A program made the position numbers and the translations under genes. A model generated the notes under the pieces. That model saw nothing but the letters and a program-made list of their open reading frames with translations. It did not search any database and was not told the DNA's origin. Positions 17,162 through 26,266 of a DNA stretch of 64,000 bases are shown here, piece by piece. The stretch covers positions 124,001 to 188,000 of the forward strand of contig JANQMN010000139.1 of the NCBI GenBank assembly GCA_028280065.1, read 5' to 3'. The stretch's first letter is position 1. The number at the start of each line of letters is the position of its first letter. This stretch comes from Hahella sp. (GTDB taxonomy: Bacteria; Pseudomonadota; Gammaproteobacteria; Pseudomonadales; Oleiphilaceae).

Positions 17162-17533
17162 CTTACTCCCCCAAAAGATGTTATCGATCTTAGTGTTGGC
17201 CCCGTTGTAAAAATTATCGCGAGTGTCACGATATTGAAATAATATTAGTTTAATAATTGATTTATTGTCCCCCTATTTTATCTTGGATTTATTTAGACCG
17301 TTAACGGTTTATATAACCTTTTGAAATAAATAGCTTTTCTGTTTTTCTGAGTGGGTAGGGCTGAGATTGTTGCAATGAAAGTAGCCCTTCTTTAGGCCGG
17401 TAGATACAGGAAGGAGCAAAAGCTGTTTTTTAATCGGCCTAATGTGCTGTAATTACCCTTGATATCGTTCTAATCCCTTTCTAATCTTTAAATACTCCCA
17501 CGCTCCCCAACTACAATTATTCCTCGGTGGCAA
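17162..17533. other. AT-rich divergent intergenic region
   Basis: A 372-bp region between a minus-strand membrane protein and a plus-strand autotransporter gene. It is markedly AT-rich compared with its neighbours, which suggests promoters or nucleoid-protein binding. It contains the perfect 12-bp palindrome ACCGTTAACGGT at 17297-17308, a possible regulator site. No gene is seen. Confidence 0.45.
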
Positions 17534-19438
17534 ATGATGGCCCGTAAGTACTTGATGGCAAGATCCTTGTTCCTCAGTTCTTCTGTGTTTACCAGGCTCG
17601 CCTGGCTTTTACTTGGCGTATTTTGCTCCGCCTGTTTCGCCGCCGGGCCCGAAAATATCCGTGCTGTTGTGATTGCTAATGATGTTACTTCCTCTTTGCC
17701 CGCTGTTTATCTCAGCTGGTCGGTCGCCGAACCAACTGACGCAGACGTTCAGGTAATTGTTGAAAAAAGCCTGCAAGAGAGCGGTACGTTCGAAACGATA
17801 GGCGCCACCTTGCTCACTAATCAGCGATTTATCGACAGCAGTGTCGAGCCCGGAATTTCCTATGCATACCGGTTATCCACTGTGGATGGGAATACGTCCG
17901 CCGTCGTGACAGTGGCAATCCCTTTACCCGATGAGCAAATTAACAAGCCTAATCCGCCGGATCAGGTGGCTGCCGTGCCGCAAGTGGAGCCTTTTGGTGT
18001 GGGGGTGCGCTGGACATCCAGTGGCAGCGAAATCGCCGAGTATATCGTCCTGAGAAGAACTTCCAATGATGATTTCTTTTCTTCCATCGGCGTCGTTTCG
18101 GGTGCTGAAAACTTTTTTCTGGACCGCAATCTTACCCCTGATACCAGCTATGCCTATCGCATCATTGCCGTCAACGGAGATGGAATCGCCTCGGATCCGA
18201 GTGACACGGGGACGCTTTCAATCGAGCAGATACAGCTCTTCCTTTCCGCGCAACGCAATAGTCCTGAGGAAGCACTTAATAAACTTTGTTTGTCCGGAGA
18301 TGAACTTTCTGACGAGGCCGAACAGCAATGTCAGAATTTGCTCCTTGCCGACCAAGCTGCCAGAGACAGAGTCCTCAATCAGGCCAGATCCCGGCAGTTG
18401 AAGGGAATGGCCAATACAGTCGTCGGAACTTTAGGCGTGCAGCTAAAAAATGTCGCGGCTAGGCTGAAGAGCCTGCGGCATCGGCATACCAGATTGGATT
18501 TGGGGCGTTTCCGGACCCAGGTTGAAGAGTATCAAATTCCGTTGGGGCGAGTACTGCAATCATTCGTTGACTTGCATTCCGCGGCCAATGACGAAGCGAA
18601 ACCAGGTTTTGGCGTTTTTGTTTCCGGACAGGTTGAGTTCGGCACCAAGGACGACACCGTCGATGAGCAAGGTTACGATGTTGAGACCCAAGGTATCACC
18701 ATGGGACTGGATATGAACGTCGGCGCCGATCTGGTGCTTGGCTCGGCGATTGGCTTTGCTACCGGTGAAGTGGATTATGACGACTCAGGTTCGGCATTGG
18801 ACACCGACTCGTTGACACTGTCGGTTTTTGGCAATTACTACCCGGTTGATTCGCTCTATATTGACCTGATTTTAAGTGCTGGCGATAACAGCTTTGATTC
18901 CGAGCGTGCAATTGTTGAAGCTGGATTCGAAGGCACGAATCAATCTGAAACGGATGGCCGGCAGTATGGCACCGCGATGAGCATGGGGTGGGAAAGCTCA
19001 GCGGCAGCTTGGTCATTTGCAGTCACCGGAAGAGCGGAATGGATGAAAACTATCGTGGATGCCTACGTTGAGCAAGGTTCGGTATTTGCCCTGAGTGTTG
19101 AAGAGCAGGAATATACCTCGTTAAAAACCAATCTCGGCGGCCGCCTATCCTATGCATTTAGTAGCGAAGTGGGAGTAATCTTACCTACGCTAACGATGGA
19201 TTGGGAGCATCAGTACAGCGACGACGCCGAAGAAGTGCAAGCCAGATTCAATCAACTGGACGAAGCCGAGTTCGCTATCGCCACCGATACTCCCGATAGG
19301 GATCACTTTAATGTAGGCTTTTCCTTGGCAGCCACTTTTACCCACGGGTGGATGGCATTCGCTTCCTATCACACCCAGTTAGGGCAAGACGATTTGCGAA
19401 CCGATAGCTTTCAACTCGGTTTACGATATGAGTTTTAA
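17534..19438 (+). CDS. autotransporter with fibronectin-III-like passenger domains
   Basis: A 634-residue protein with a long signal peptide ending near residue 37 (CSACFAAG). Two successive beta-sandwich repeats follow, at about 41-130 and 140-232. Both have the fibronectin type III look: LSW...V.. RS near the start and TSYAYRIIAVNGDGIAS / ISYAYRLSTVDGN near the end. A helical linker (235-330) leads to a C-terminal barrel of about 285 residues. That barrel has alternating strands ending in LGLRYEF, the terminal aromatic needed for outer-membrane insertion. This is a type Va-style autotransporter domain with an unusually small globular passenger. The ligand is unknown; adhesion is an inference. 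Confidence 0.78.
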   Translation: MMARKYLMARSLFLSSSVFTRLAWLLLGVFCSACFAAGPENIRAVVIANDVTSSLPAVYLSWSVAEPTDADVQVIVEKSLQESGTFETIGATLLTNQRFIDSSVEPGISYAYRLSTVDGNTSAVVTVAIPLPDEQINKPNPPDQVAAVPQVEPFGVGVRWTSSGSEIAEYIVLRRTSNDDFFSSIGVVSGAENFFLDRNLTPDTSYAYRIIAVNGDGIASDPSDTGTLSIEQIQLFLSAQRNSPEEALNKLCLSGDELSDEAEQQCQNLLLADQAARDRVLNQARSRQLKGMANTVVGTLGVQLKNVAARLKSLRHRHTRLDLGRFRTQVEEYQIPLGRVLQSFVDLHSAANDEAKPGFGVFVSGQVEFGTKDDTVDEQGYDVETQGITMGLDMNVGADLVLGSAIGFATGEVDYDDSGSALDTDSLTLSVFGNYYPVDSLYIDLILSAGDNSFDSERAIVEAGFEGTNQSETDGRQYGTAMSMGWESSAAAWSFAVTGRAEWMKTIVDAYVEQGSVFALSVEEQEYTSLKTNLGGRLSYAFSSEVGVILPTLTMDWEHQYSDDAEEVQARFNQLDEAEFAIATDTPDRDHFNVGFSLAATFTHGWMAFASYHTQLGQDDLRTDSFQLGLRYEF

Positions 19439-19466
19439 CCTTGTCAATTTAAAGGCAAGTTACTGC

Positions 19467-22136
19467 TTACGCTGAACTGATGAATTGCTTTAATTCGGGA
19501 ATACAGGAACCGCAATTTGTACCCGCCTGCAAGTGATTGCCGATGGCATCAATAGACTTCAAACACTTTTCTTTTATCGCCTGGCGGATGGTATTTTCGC
19601 CAACGCTGAAACAGGCGCATACTGTTTTACCGGTGTTTTGTCCGCCCGCTAAAGGAATGCCTGCCAGTAGGTCGCGTCGATTTGAATCAGTCAGTTCGCC
19701 GGCATCGAACAGCTCACGAACCCAGGAACGGTCGGGTAATTGATGGTCCGGTCCAAGGAAATAGACAGCTTCGAGCATTCCTCGCTCGGAAAAAACGGCG
19801 CCCCGAAAAACTTGTCGGGTACAGTCTTGATATTCAAGCCACTCGCCGGTCTTACCTTCCATCTGGCGGCATTGTTGCTTAAACCATGGTGGAAAGTTCT
19901 GCACTGCATCCTTCCCGGCAATTTCATAATGGAAGTAGGACCTTCCTTGAATTTTTACCCAATAAGATTCGGCTTCTATCGCCAAAGGCTTTCGACTAAC
20001 GACAAACCCATGCCATTGGTAGTTGGCCGGGCGGATCGAAACTGGGGTATGTTTGCTCTCTGGCTGCCCTGAAACAGGATCGGTAATGGCATTCACCACA
20101 CTGCCGATGTTGCCTTTGGCGGCAAATTGCCTATTCCAATGCATGGGGATGAACAGGTTGCCGCGTTGTTGCTGTTCAGTGATCTGTAACCGCACGATCA
20201 GGGTCCCATAGCGGCTCGCTATTTCCACCAGTTGTCTGTCTTCAAGCTTGAGGTCGGCGGCATCCTGCGGATGCATTTCGCAGAAGGGTTCGGTGATGTG
20301 CTGGTTCAATTGCGGTGCCAGGGCGGTTCTGGTCATCGTATGCCACTGATCCCGAACGCGTCCTGTATTCAATATAAAAGGGAACTGCGAGCAGGTCGCT
20401 GCTTGGGGTTTTTGGGCGGATATCGGAATAAAGTTAGCCCTGCCGGAGGGCGTATAGAATTGCTCGTTTTGGAACATTCGCTTACAGCCCTTAGGGTATT
20501 TTTGATTCACCGGCCACTGGACCGGTTCAAGTGCTTCGTACTCTGATTGGGAAAGGGATTGCAGCGCTGAAATATTGAAATCCCTTCGCTTGCCCTTAGA
20601 GTGATTTTCGAAACCGGATAGTTTCGCATGTTCGGAAAAAATATCATGCGGCGAGTGGAAATCGAAAGCTTGACCAAACCCCAGTTTTCCAGCCACGTCA
20701 CAGATAATTTGCCAGTCATGCCTGGCTTCGGCCGGCGCAGAAAGAAACTTTCGCTGGCGTGAAATACGGCGTTCGGAGTTGGTGACCGTGCCGTCTTTCT
20801 CCCCCCAGCCTGTCGTCGGCAGGAGAATATCTGCAAGAGCCGTTGTGTCAGTATTTCGGACACAGTCCGAGACGATCACATTTTCACAGTTCTTTAAAGC
20901 GGCAACTACCTTATTGGCGTTGGGCAGGCTGACTGCCGGGTTGGTGCCCATAATCCAAATGGCTTTGATTTTCCCCTCAGCCACTGCTTCAAAAAGCGGG
21001 ATAGCCTTGAGGCCTGGTTGGTTGGCAATTCTCGGCGAATCCCAAAACCGTTGCACTCTGTCGATGTCTTCCGGTGCAAAATCCATATGGGCCGCCAATT
21101 GGTTCGCCAGACCGCCGACTTCACGCCCGCCCATGGCGTTTGGTTGGCCGGTCAGCGAAAATGGCCCCTGGCCAATCTTGCCAATTCGTCCTGTCGCCAG
21201 GTGACAGTTGATGATCGCATTGACTTTGTCGGTGCCGCTACTGGATTGATTGATGCCCTGTGAATAGACGGTGACCGTCTTTTCAGTTGCGGCAAACAAC
21301 GCATAAAATGCCGCAATTTCCCCGGCCTGGAGGTTGCAGTTAGTTGCCACCGACTGAATGTCCGGTGCCGATTTTCTTGCTGCATGCAAGGCGACTTCGA
21401 ACCCTTGGGTGTTCTGTTGGACAAAAGCCTTATCGAGCGCATTGGATTTGCTTAGATAATCGAGAAGCCCGTTAAATAGAAAGCCGTCTGTACCCGACGC
21501 GAGTTTCAAATGCATGTCTGCAATGTCGCAGGTGGCGGTCGCTCGCGGATCTATCACCACCACCAAGAGATCCGGCCGTTTTTGTTTGGCCGCCTTGATT
21601 CGTTGATAGACCACCGGGTGGCACCAAGCGGTATTTGAACCGGTGAGAATAATCAGATCGGCCTGCTCCAAATCCTCGTAGCAGCCGGGAACCGTGTCTG
21701 AGCCAAAGGCGCGTTTATGTCCGGCAACGGAAGACGACATGCACAATCTGGAGTTGGTGTCGATATTGGCGGAACCAATAAACCCTTTCATGAGTTTATT
21801 GGCGACGTAGTAGTCTTCCGTGAGCAGTTGCCCCGAAACATAAAAGGCGACGGAATCAGGGCCATGTTCTGCGATGATACTCTGCAACCGCCCCGCCACT
21901 TCTGTGATTGCCTGATTCCATTCCACCCGGCGGCCATTGACTTCAGGGTGGAGCAGCCGGTCTTGAAGTCCAACGGTATCGCCGAGTGCTGTGCCTTTGG
22001 AACATAACCTTCCCAAATTTGCCGGATGACTCTCCGTACCCATAAGCGTGATTGATCGTGTCCCGGCATTTATGACATCAATATCAATGCCGCAGCCAAC
22101 ACCGCAATAGGCGCAGGTGGTGTTAACGCTCTTCAT
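19467..22136 (-). CDS. nasA: assimilatory nitrate reductase catalytic subunit
   Basis: Cytoplasmic molybdopterin-dependent enzyme that reduces nitrate to nitrite for nitrogen assimilation. The N-terminal [4Fe-4S] motif CAYCGVGC is at residues 8-15, with the fourth cysteine in RLCSKG. The bis-MGD domains include SSSVAGHKRAFGSDTVPGCYEDLEQADLIILTGSN and GTNPAVSLPNA. A C-terminal BFD-type [2Fe-2S] domain (CACFSVGENTIRQ ... GTNCGSCIPEL) is the electron entry point, as in Klebsiella NasA. The frame is open another 32 codons upstream, but the ATG at 22136 fits the family and overlaps the preceding stop (ATGA). Length is 889 aa. Confidence 0.95.
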   Translation of the reverse strand: MKSVNTTCAYCGVGCGIDIDVINAGTRSITLMGTESHPANLGRLCSKGTALGDTVGLQDRLLHPEVNGRRVEWNQAITEVAGRLQSIIAEHGPDSVAFYVSGQLLTEDYYVANKLMKGFIGSANIDTNSRLCMSSSVAGHKRAFGSDTVPGCYEDLEQADLIILTGSNTAWCHPVVYQRIKAAKQKRPDLLVVVIDPRATATCDIADMHLKLASGTDGFLFNGLLDYLSKSNALDKAFVQQNTQGFEVALHAARKSAPDIQSVATNCNLQAGEIAAFYALFAATEKTVTVYSQGINQSSSGTDKVNAIINCHLATGRIGKIGQGPFSLTGQPNAMGGREVGGLANQLAAHMDFAPEDIDRVQRFWDSPRIANQPGLKAIPLFEAVAEGKIKAIWIMGTNPAVSLPNANKVVAALKNCENVIVSDCVRNTDTTALADILLPTTGWGEKDGTVTNSERRISRQRKFLSAPAEARHDWQIICDVAGKLGFGQAFDFHSPHDIFSEHAKLSGFENHSKGKRRDFNISALQSLSQSEYEALEPVQWPVNQKYPKGCKRMFQNEQFYTPSGRANFIPISAQKPQAATCSQFPFILNTGRVRDQWHTMTRTALAPQLNQHITEPFCEMHPQDAADLKLEDRQLVEIASRYGTLIVRLQITEQQQRGNLFIPMHWNRQFAAKGNIGSVVNAITDPVSGQPESKHTPVSIRPANYQWHGFVVSRKPLAIEAESYWVKIQGRSYFHYEIAGKDAVQNFPPWFKQQCRQMEGKTGEWLEYQDCTRQVFRGAVFSERGMLEAVYFLGPDHQLPDRSWVRELFDAGELTDSNRRDLLAGIPLAGGQNTGKTVCACFSVGENTIRQAIKEKCLKSIDAIGNHLQAGTNCGSCIPELKQFISSA

Positions 22137-23683
22137 ATGACTTTGTGACACTCCCGATATCTCTCCTGGCCATGCAGCGCCGATTCCTGGGATTCCAGAT
22201 AGTAATCGATCGCGGGTCGGCAGATTCGGCAACCCTCTTGCTCCTTAAAGTCAAGAATCCGAAATAGTTGGTGCGGGCTGCGTGGTCGGTATTGCCGGAT
22301 TGCCGACTGTATCGATTGGTGGCTCAGCGCAGTGCATCGGCAGACCGCTAATTCATCCGGCAATTGTTTGTTGAGCAGAGCTTGCAGTTGGTTGTGCGGT
22401 TTCTGGCTTTTAGCGGCGTTGGCGGTAATGTCCAGCGTTGCTGTCGCATTATGATCGGCATTCGCTTTACCGAACAGCAATGTATTGCGGAAGGTAGTTA
22501 TATCTGTTTTGTCCTGCATAAGTTGGAAGTACCAAGGTCCGTCCTTGGTGTCTCCATATAACAGGATCCCCGCTATCCGATGATTTCTTATCGTCAGCTT
22601 CTTGTATACATCACGGTCCGGATCTTCAAATACTAGAGTTTCCGATTGCTCATCCCCCAAAAAGTCACCTGCGGAAAACAGGTCGATACCGGTCACTTTT
22701 AGTTTCGTGGAAACGGCCTTCGTTTGGTACCGATGATTGCCAAATTGGGCAAGGTGGTTTGCGCAGACTTTTGCCTGACCCCAGAGTGGGGCCACCATGC
22801 CGAACAGCTCGCCGCGATGCTGAATACATTCGCCGACAGCATAAATGCTTGGGTCATAAGTCTGTAACGTGTCGCTAACCACAATGCCCTGTTGGCAGTG
22901 CAGTCCCGCTTGCTCGGCGAGCTGGATATTCGGTTGGATACCCGCCGCCATCACAACCAGATCTGCCGGCAGTTCGACACCGTTATCTAACTGCAACGCT
23001 TGGACAACGCCGTTGTCATCACCGCATAGTGCAGAGGCCCTGGCCGACATGCAAAACCCTATTCCTCGTGATTCCATCGCTTTTTTTAGGTTGGATGAAG
23101 CGGCTTGGTCCAACTGCCGGTTCATTAATACATCCGAGTTGTGAACCACGGTTACCTGCATTCCTCTGGCGGCCAAACCATTTGCTGCTTCCAAACCCAA
23201 TAAACCTCCGCCAATAACGACGGCGTTGCTTTTGGATTTGGCTGCCGAAAGCATTGCTTCGACATCCCTGATGTCCCGAAAAGTGATGACGCCCTTTAAC
23301 TCTTTCCCGGGCAAGGGGATGATGAAAGGCCTAGAGCCTGTGGCGATAAGTAAACGGTCGTAGGAAGCGGAAGTGCCGTCCTGGCTAAAAACTTTTCGGT
23401 GTTTACGGTCGATTTTGACTATGCGTTTTTGTCTGCCGCTCCACAGCTTTATGCCTTGGTTCTCATACCAGGAAAGGTCATTTAATATGATGTCGTCAAT
23501 GCTCTTTTCTCCGGCGAGAACGGGTGAGAGCATGATCCGGTTGTAATTTCCATGGGGTTCGTCGCCAAACACCGTGATCTCATAAAGTTCAGGCGCTACT
23601 TTAAGAAGCTCTTCGACAGTGCGAATACCGGCCATACCGTTGCCAATGACAACAAGCTGTTTTTTCACAAGTTCCTTTCCCAA
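22133..23683 (-). CDS. FAD-dependent NAD(P)H reductase subunit of assimilatory nitrate reductase
   Basis: Supplies electrons from NAD(P)H to the nitrate reductase encoded next to it (NasC-type in Klebsiella naming; equivalent to the N-terminal half of NirB). The FAD-binding motif VVIGNGMAGIRTVEELL is at the N-terminus. The second Rossmann motif VVIGGGLLGLEAANGLAARG is near residue 155, and the FAD-contact ATG motif is in LLIATGSRPF. The C-terminal region carries CRCTA ... GCRICRP, a BFD-type cluster motif. At 516 aa it lacks the siroheme domain of nitrite reductase. The gene overlaps nasA by 4 bp, so the two are co-translated. No nitrite reductase or nitrate transporter is in the operon here. 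Confidence 0.88.
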   Translation of the reverse strand: MGKELVKKQLVVIGNGMAGIRTVEELLKVAPELYEITVFGDEPHGNYNRIMLSPVLAGEKSIDDIILNDLSWYENQGIKLWSGRQKRIVKIDRKHRKVFSQDGTSASYDRLLIATGSRPFIIPLPGKELKGVITFRDIRDVEAMLSAAKSKSNAVVIGGGLLGLEAANGLAARGMQVTVVHNSDVLMNRQLDQAASSNLKKAMESRGIGFCMSARASALCGDDNGVVQALQLDNGVELPADLVVMAAGIQPNIQLAEQAGLHCQQGIVVSDTLQTYDPSIYAVGECIQHRGELFGMVAPLWGQAKVCANHLAQFGNHRYQTKAVSTKLKVTGIDLFSAGDFLGDEQSETLVFEDPDRDVYKKLTIRNHRIAGILLYGDTKDGPWYFQLMQDKTDITTFRNTLLFGKANADHNATATLDITANAAKSQKPHNQLQALLNKQLPDELAVCRCTALSHQSIQSAIRQYRPRSPHQLFRILDFKEQEGCRICRPAIDYYLESQESALHGQERYRECHKVI

Positions 23684-23705
23684 CGATTTGCTTGGTCAAC
23701 GTGAG

Positions 23706-23740
23706 TGGGCAACATAGCGCGTTAAATTCAACATTGCCCA
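23706..23740 (-). promoter_or_regulatory. leader inverted repeat before nitrate assimilation genes
   Basis: TGGGCAA (23706-23712) and TTGCCCA (23734-23740) form a 7-bp stem with a 21-nt loop inside the predicted leader, 23 bp before the start codon. No T-run follows, so it is not a simple terminator. It could be a regulator or antiterminator site. The remainder of 23741-24023 holds only the promoter candidate listed next. Confidence 0.35.
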
Positions 23741-23772
23741 AGGGCTATTCTAAGTCTATGACGTTTGCCATA

Positions 23773-23787
23773 GCAGATATGATGCCA
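23773..23787 (-). promoter_or_regulatory. candidate sigma54 promoter for the nas genes
   Basis: On the minus strand the sequence reads TGGCATCATATCTGC, with GG and GC 12 bp apart. This matches the sigma54 consensus TGGCAC-N5-TTGC except at two positions. Transcription would begin near 23761, giving a leader of about 78 nt. NtrC/sigma54 control is usual for nitrate assimilation, which supports the reading. I see no obvious NtrC site. Confidence 0.45.
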
Positions 23788-24023
23788 TGCGAGTTTTTAT
23801 TTTTTAACTTATTGAAAGTAATAATGATTTCAGTTTGGAAAAGCTGTGTTCCAGGAATTTTTGGAGGTTGCAAAACAGTAGGTTCGCATCATGTCGGTGC
23901 GATAAAAGTTGTGTTGTTTCGTCTGTAGGTCCAATATGGTGCTTAATAGGGTGTTGCATCGGTTTACTGTTGGTGCGTTCCTTTTCCTCATCTTATCTGC
24001 ATAGATTGCGGGAAACCTTCAGC

Positions 24024-24821
24024 TCAGGTTTCTCCGGGTACATTGATTTGGCCTTCCAGATAAATCTGTGCGTTGCCTACTATCATGACATTCGGGCCTC
24101 GAAAGTGACAGGTAAGCTCTCCTCCGCGCGGAGAGATCTGGCGTGCCTGAAGTTCGACTTTGCCCAGCCGTTCTGACCAATAGGGCGTTAACGTGCAGTG
24201 TGCAGACCCGGTCACCGGGTCTTCCGGAATTCCGACCTGGGGCGCAAAAAAACGCGATACGAAATCGACTTGATCGCCAGGAGCGGTAACAATCGTTCCT
24301 AGCGAGTCCAATTGTTTTAGTTTCTGAAAATCCGGTTTGACTGCGGCGACTTCTTTTTCGCTTTTCAATACCACCATGTAATCCCGCGCCAGGAAGACAG
24401 ACTCCGACGAAACGCCTCCTAGCGCGTCGAGCAAGGCTTCGGGCGGGTCCACTTTTTCTCCTCGGCGGGATGGGAACAACATCGCATAACCCTGCTTGTG
24501 CTCACTAACTTCCAAAATGCCGCTACGGGTGTGAAACTGTATCCTTGGCCCTTTGAATCCTTCCTTCTTGTACAAGATATAAGCTGTCGCCAAAGTGGCG
24601 TGACCGCAAAGGTCCACCTCCGCTTCCGGCGTAAACCAGCGCAAGTCAAAACCATTGGTACGGGGAACGTAGAAGGCGGTTTCCGACAGACAGTTTTCCG
24701 CCGCAATGTTAATGAGGGTATGGTCCGGCAACCAGTCGTCCAATGGGCAAACACCGGCGGGATTACCGGCAAAAACACGGGAAGTAAAAGCATCAACCTG
24801 GTAGAAACGGTGTTTACTCAT
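24024..24821 (-). CDS. PhzF family isomerase-like protein
   Basis: Member of the PhzF phenazine-biosynthesis/diaminopimelate-epimerase-like fold. There are no other phenazine genes here, so a general isomerase or unknown metabolic role is more likely than phenazine synthesis. Family features are YQVDAFTSRVFAGNPAGVCPL at the start, the catalytic glutamate region AAENCLSETAFYV, DLCGHATLATAYILY and the C-terminal GIPEDPVTGSAHCTLTPYW. The 265-residue length is typical. It stands alone, with its own gaps on both sides. Confidence 0.92.
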   Translation of the reverse strand: MSKHRFYQVDAFTSRVFAGNPAGVCPLDDWLPDHTLINIAAENCLSETAFYVPRTNGFDLRWFTPEAEVDLCGHATLATAYILYKKEGFKGPRIQFHTRSGILEVSEHKQGYAMLFPSRRGEKVDPPEALLDALGGVSSESVFLARDYMVVLKSEKEVAAVKPDFQKLKQLDSLGTIVTAPGDQVDFVSRFFAPQVGIPEDPVTGSAHCTLTPYWSERLGKVELQARQISPRGGELTCHFRGPNVMIVGNAQIYLEGQINVPGET

Positions 24822-24937
24822 ATAACTTCAATCCTAATAATTGCGTTAAGGTAAGATTGCTTCAGCTTAGAGGAAATTGTTGGGATTATCTAAACTAAAA
24901 ATTCCGAATGTTAGTGTTTTTCTATGGATGCGTGTAA

Positions 24938-25675
24938 TTAGAAACGCATCCATCTATTGATTATTAGGGGTTCATAGCCAAAGACTGCGCTTAAGTGATG
25001 GAAATAAGCATGCTGCCCCTGTTGTTGCCATAACTTGATCAGCTCATCTTCAATTTGTTGGTAAACTGAGTACATATCGCCATTTGCTTCTGAATTAGGG
25101 AGCGAACTCTTAATTTCTCTAATTAGAGCTAACCAATGAGCGCTGACACCCATTATAAAATAGGGCCAGGTTTTCTGAATTCTTAGATCCCAATTCGGAT
25201 CGCTGGTTGCTTCTAAGCGTTGGGCTGGTTCCGATGCCCTCCTACAATTGGTCAAAACCTTTACTATCTTACCTTTATCTAAGAGATAGCTCAGTGACTG
25301 TGATTTTTTTAGTTCAATGTCAATATGTTTTTTGTCTTTAACACTCGCGTAATAAATAAAACTAAATTGATGTCCGGCTCTATCATTTGCAGCCCTCCTA
25401 TGAAACCGCCATAGACGGATGTTGCCGTAGTACTTTTCAATAATTGGTGCGATGACCTGGTTGGCAATAATCAAATCAGTAGTCCAGTTTGGCTCCTGCT
25501 TCGAATCAAAAGGCATTCTGAAACATACTGCATACCACTGAGTACTTTCATCAGCTTTTGCTGTAGCTTTGTTTCCATACGGTACGGTTTCAGGTGACTT
25601 TTGACCTGTGGAAATACAGCCTTGGATTAACGTCAGAAATAGAATGTAATTTACCGCGATGATGAATCTGTACAT
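24938..25675 (-). CDS. conserved lipoprotein of unknown function
   Basis: A 245-residue protein with a lipoprotein signal: hydrophobic stretch to LIQGC, giving Cys20 as the modified residue. The mature part contains CFRMPFDSKQEPNWTTDLIIANQVIAPII and LWRFHRRAANDRAGHQFSFIYY. I recall this pattern from other gammaproteobacterial hypothetical proteins but know no assigned role. Codon use and base composition look more AT-rich than the flanking genes, a hint of a different origin. Confidence 0.72.
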   Translation of the reverse strand: MYRFIIAVNYILFLTLIQGCISTGQKSPETVPYGNKATAKADESTQWYAVCFRMPFDSKQEPNWTTDLIIANQVIAPIIEKYYGNIRLWRFHRRAANDRAGHQFSFIYYASVKDKKHIDIELKKSQSLSYLLDKGKIVKVLTNCRRASEPAQRLEATSDPNWDLRIQKTWPYFIMGVSAHWLALIREIKSSLPNSEANGDMYSVYQQIEDELIKLWQQQGQHAYFHHLSAVFGYEPLIINRWMRF

Positions 25676-25798
25676 GGCGACTGCAGCTCTTTCGATTGCT
25701 TAACGCTGTGGTCTTAATTGGAAAATGTTGAGTGCAGAGTGTAAATTTTTAGCATGGGACATCGTTTTACACCTGGTTTGCATTGATATAAGCATTGC

Positions 25799-26260
25799 TC
25801 ATTCAATCGACAAATGAAACCAATTCTGTGTTTTGGTAAAGCTAAACCCGATGCGCTCATAAAACTTTCGCGCACCTTCTCTTTGGGGGCGGGAGCCGAC
25901 GCTCAGTGACTTGATGTCAGATCTTGCCAGCCAGTCGATAGCTTCTTGCACTAAGCGCTTGCCGATTCCGCTCTCCCTGTGAGTGGTTCTGACGACCAGG
26001 TTGCCTATGACACCATGGCGGCCCTCGACCAGTGATTTGCCGATGCTGACCAGGATGACGCCGGTGATTGTTTGATCGGATTCGGCAGCAAATACCACCG
26101 TCTCCGGGTCGGCGAGAAACTGAGCCAGCTGCGTCTGAAGGGAGGGTGCAGATATCTGATAACCCAGTTCGTCGAGCAATCCGGCAAGCTGTTCGGCATC
26201 GCCGGGAACAGCTTCCCTCACTTTAATGCAAGTAGCTGAGCCGGCCTGGTCCGTCGTCAT
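25799..26260 (-). CDS. GNAT family N-acetyltransferase
   Basis: Cytoplasmic acetyl-CoA-dependent acetyltransferase of 153 residues. The acetyl-CoA binding motif A is seen as IGNLVVRTTHRESGIGKRLVQEAIDWLA (RxxGIGxxL). It is followed by the typical C-terminal RPQREGARKFYERIGF. The substrate is unknown. It ends the run of minus-strand genes that follows the amino-acid transporter, 6 bp after aapP, so it may be co-transcribed with the transporter. Confidence 0.9.
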   Translation of the reverse strand: MTTDQAGSATCIKVREAVPGDAEQLAGLLDELGYQISAPSLQTQLAQFLADPETVVFAAESDQTITGVILVSIGKSLVEGRHGVIGNLVVRTTHRESGIGKRLVQEAIDWLARSDIKSLSVGSRPQREGARKFYERIGFSFTKTQNWFHLSIE

Positions 26261-26266
26261 CTTCTG

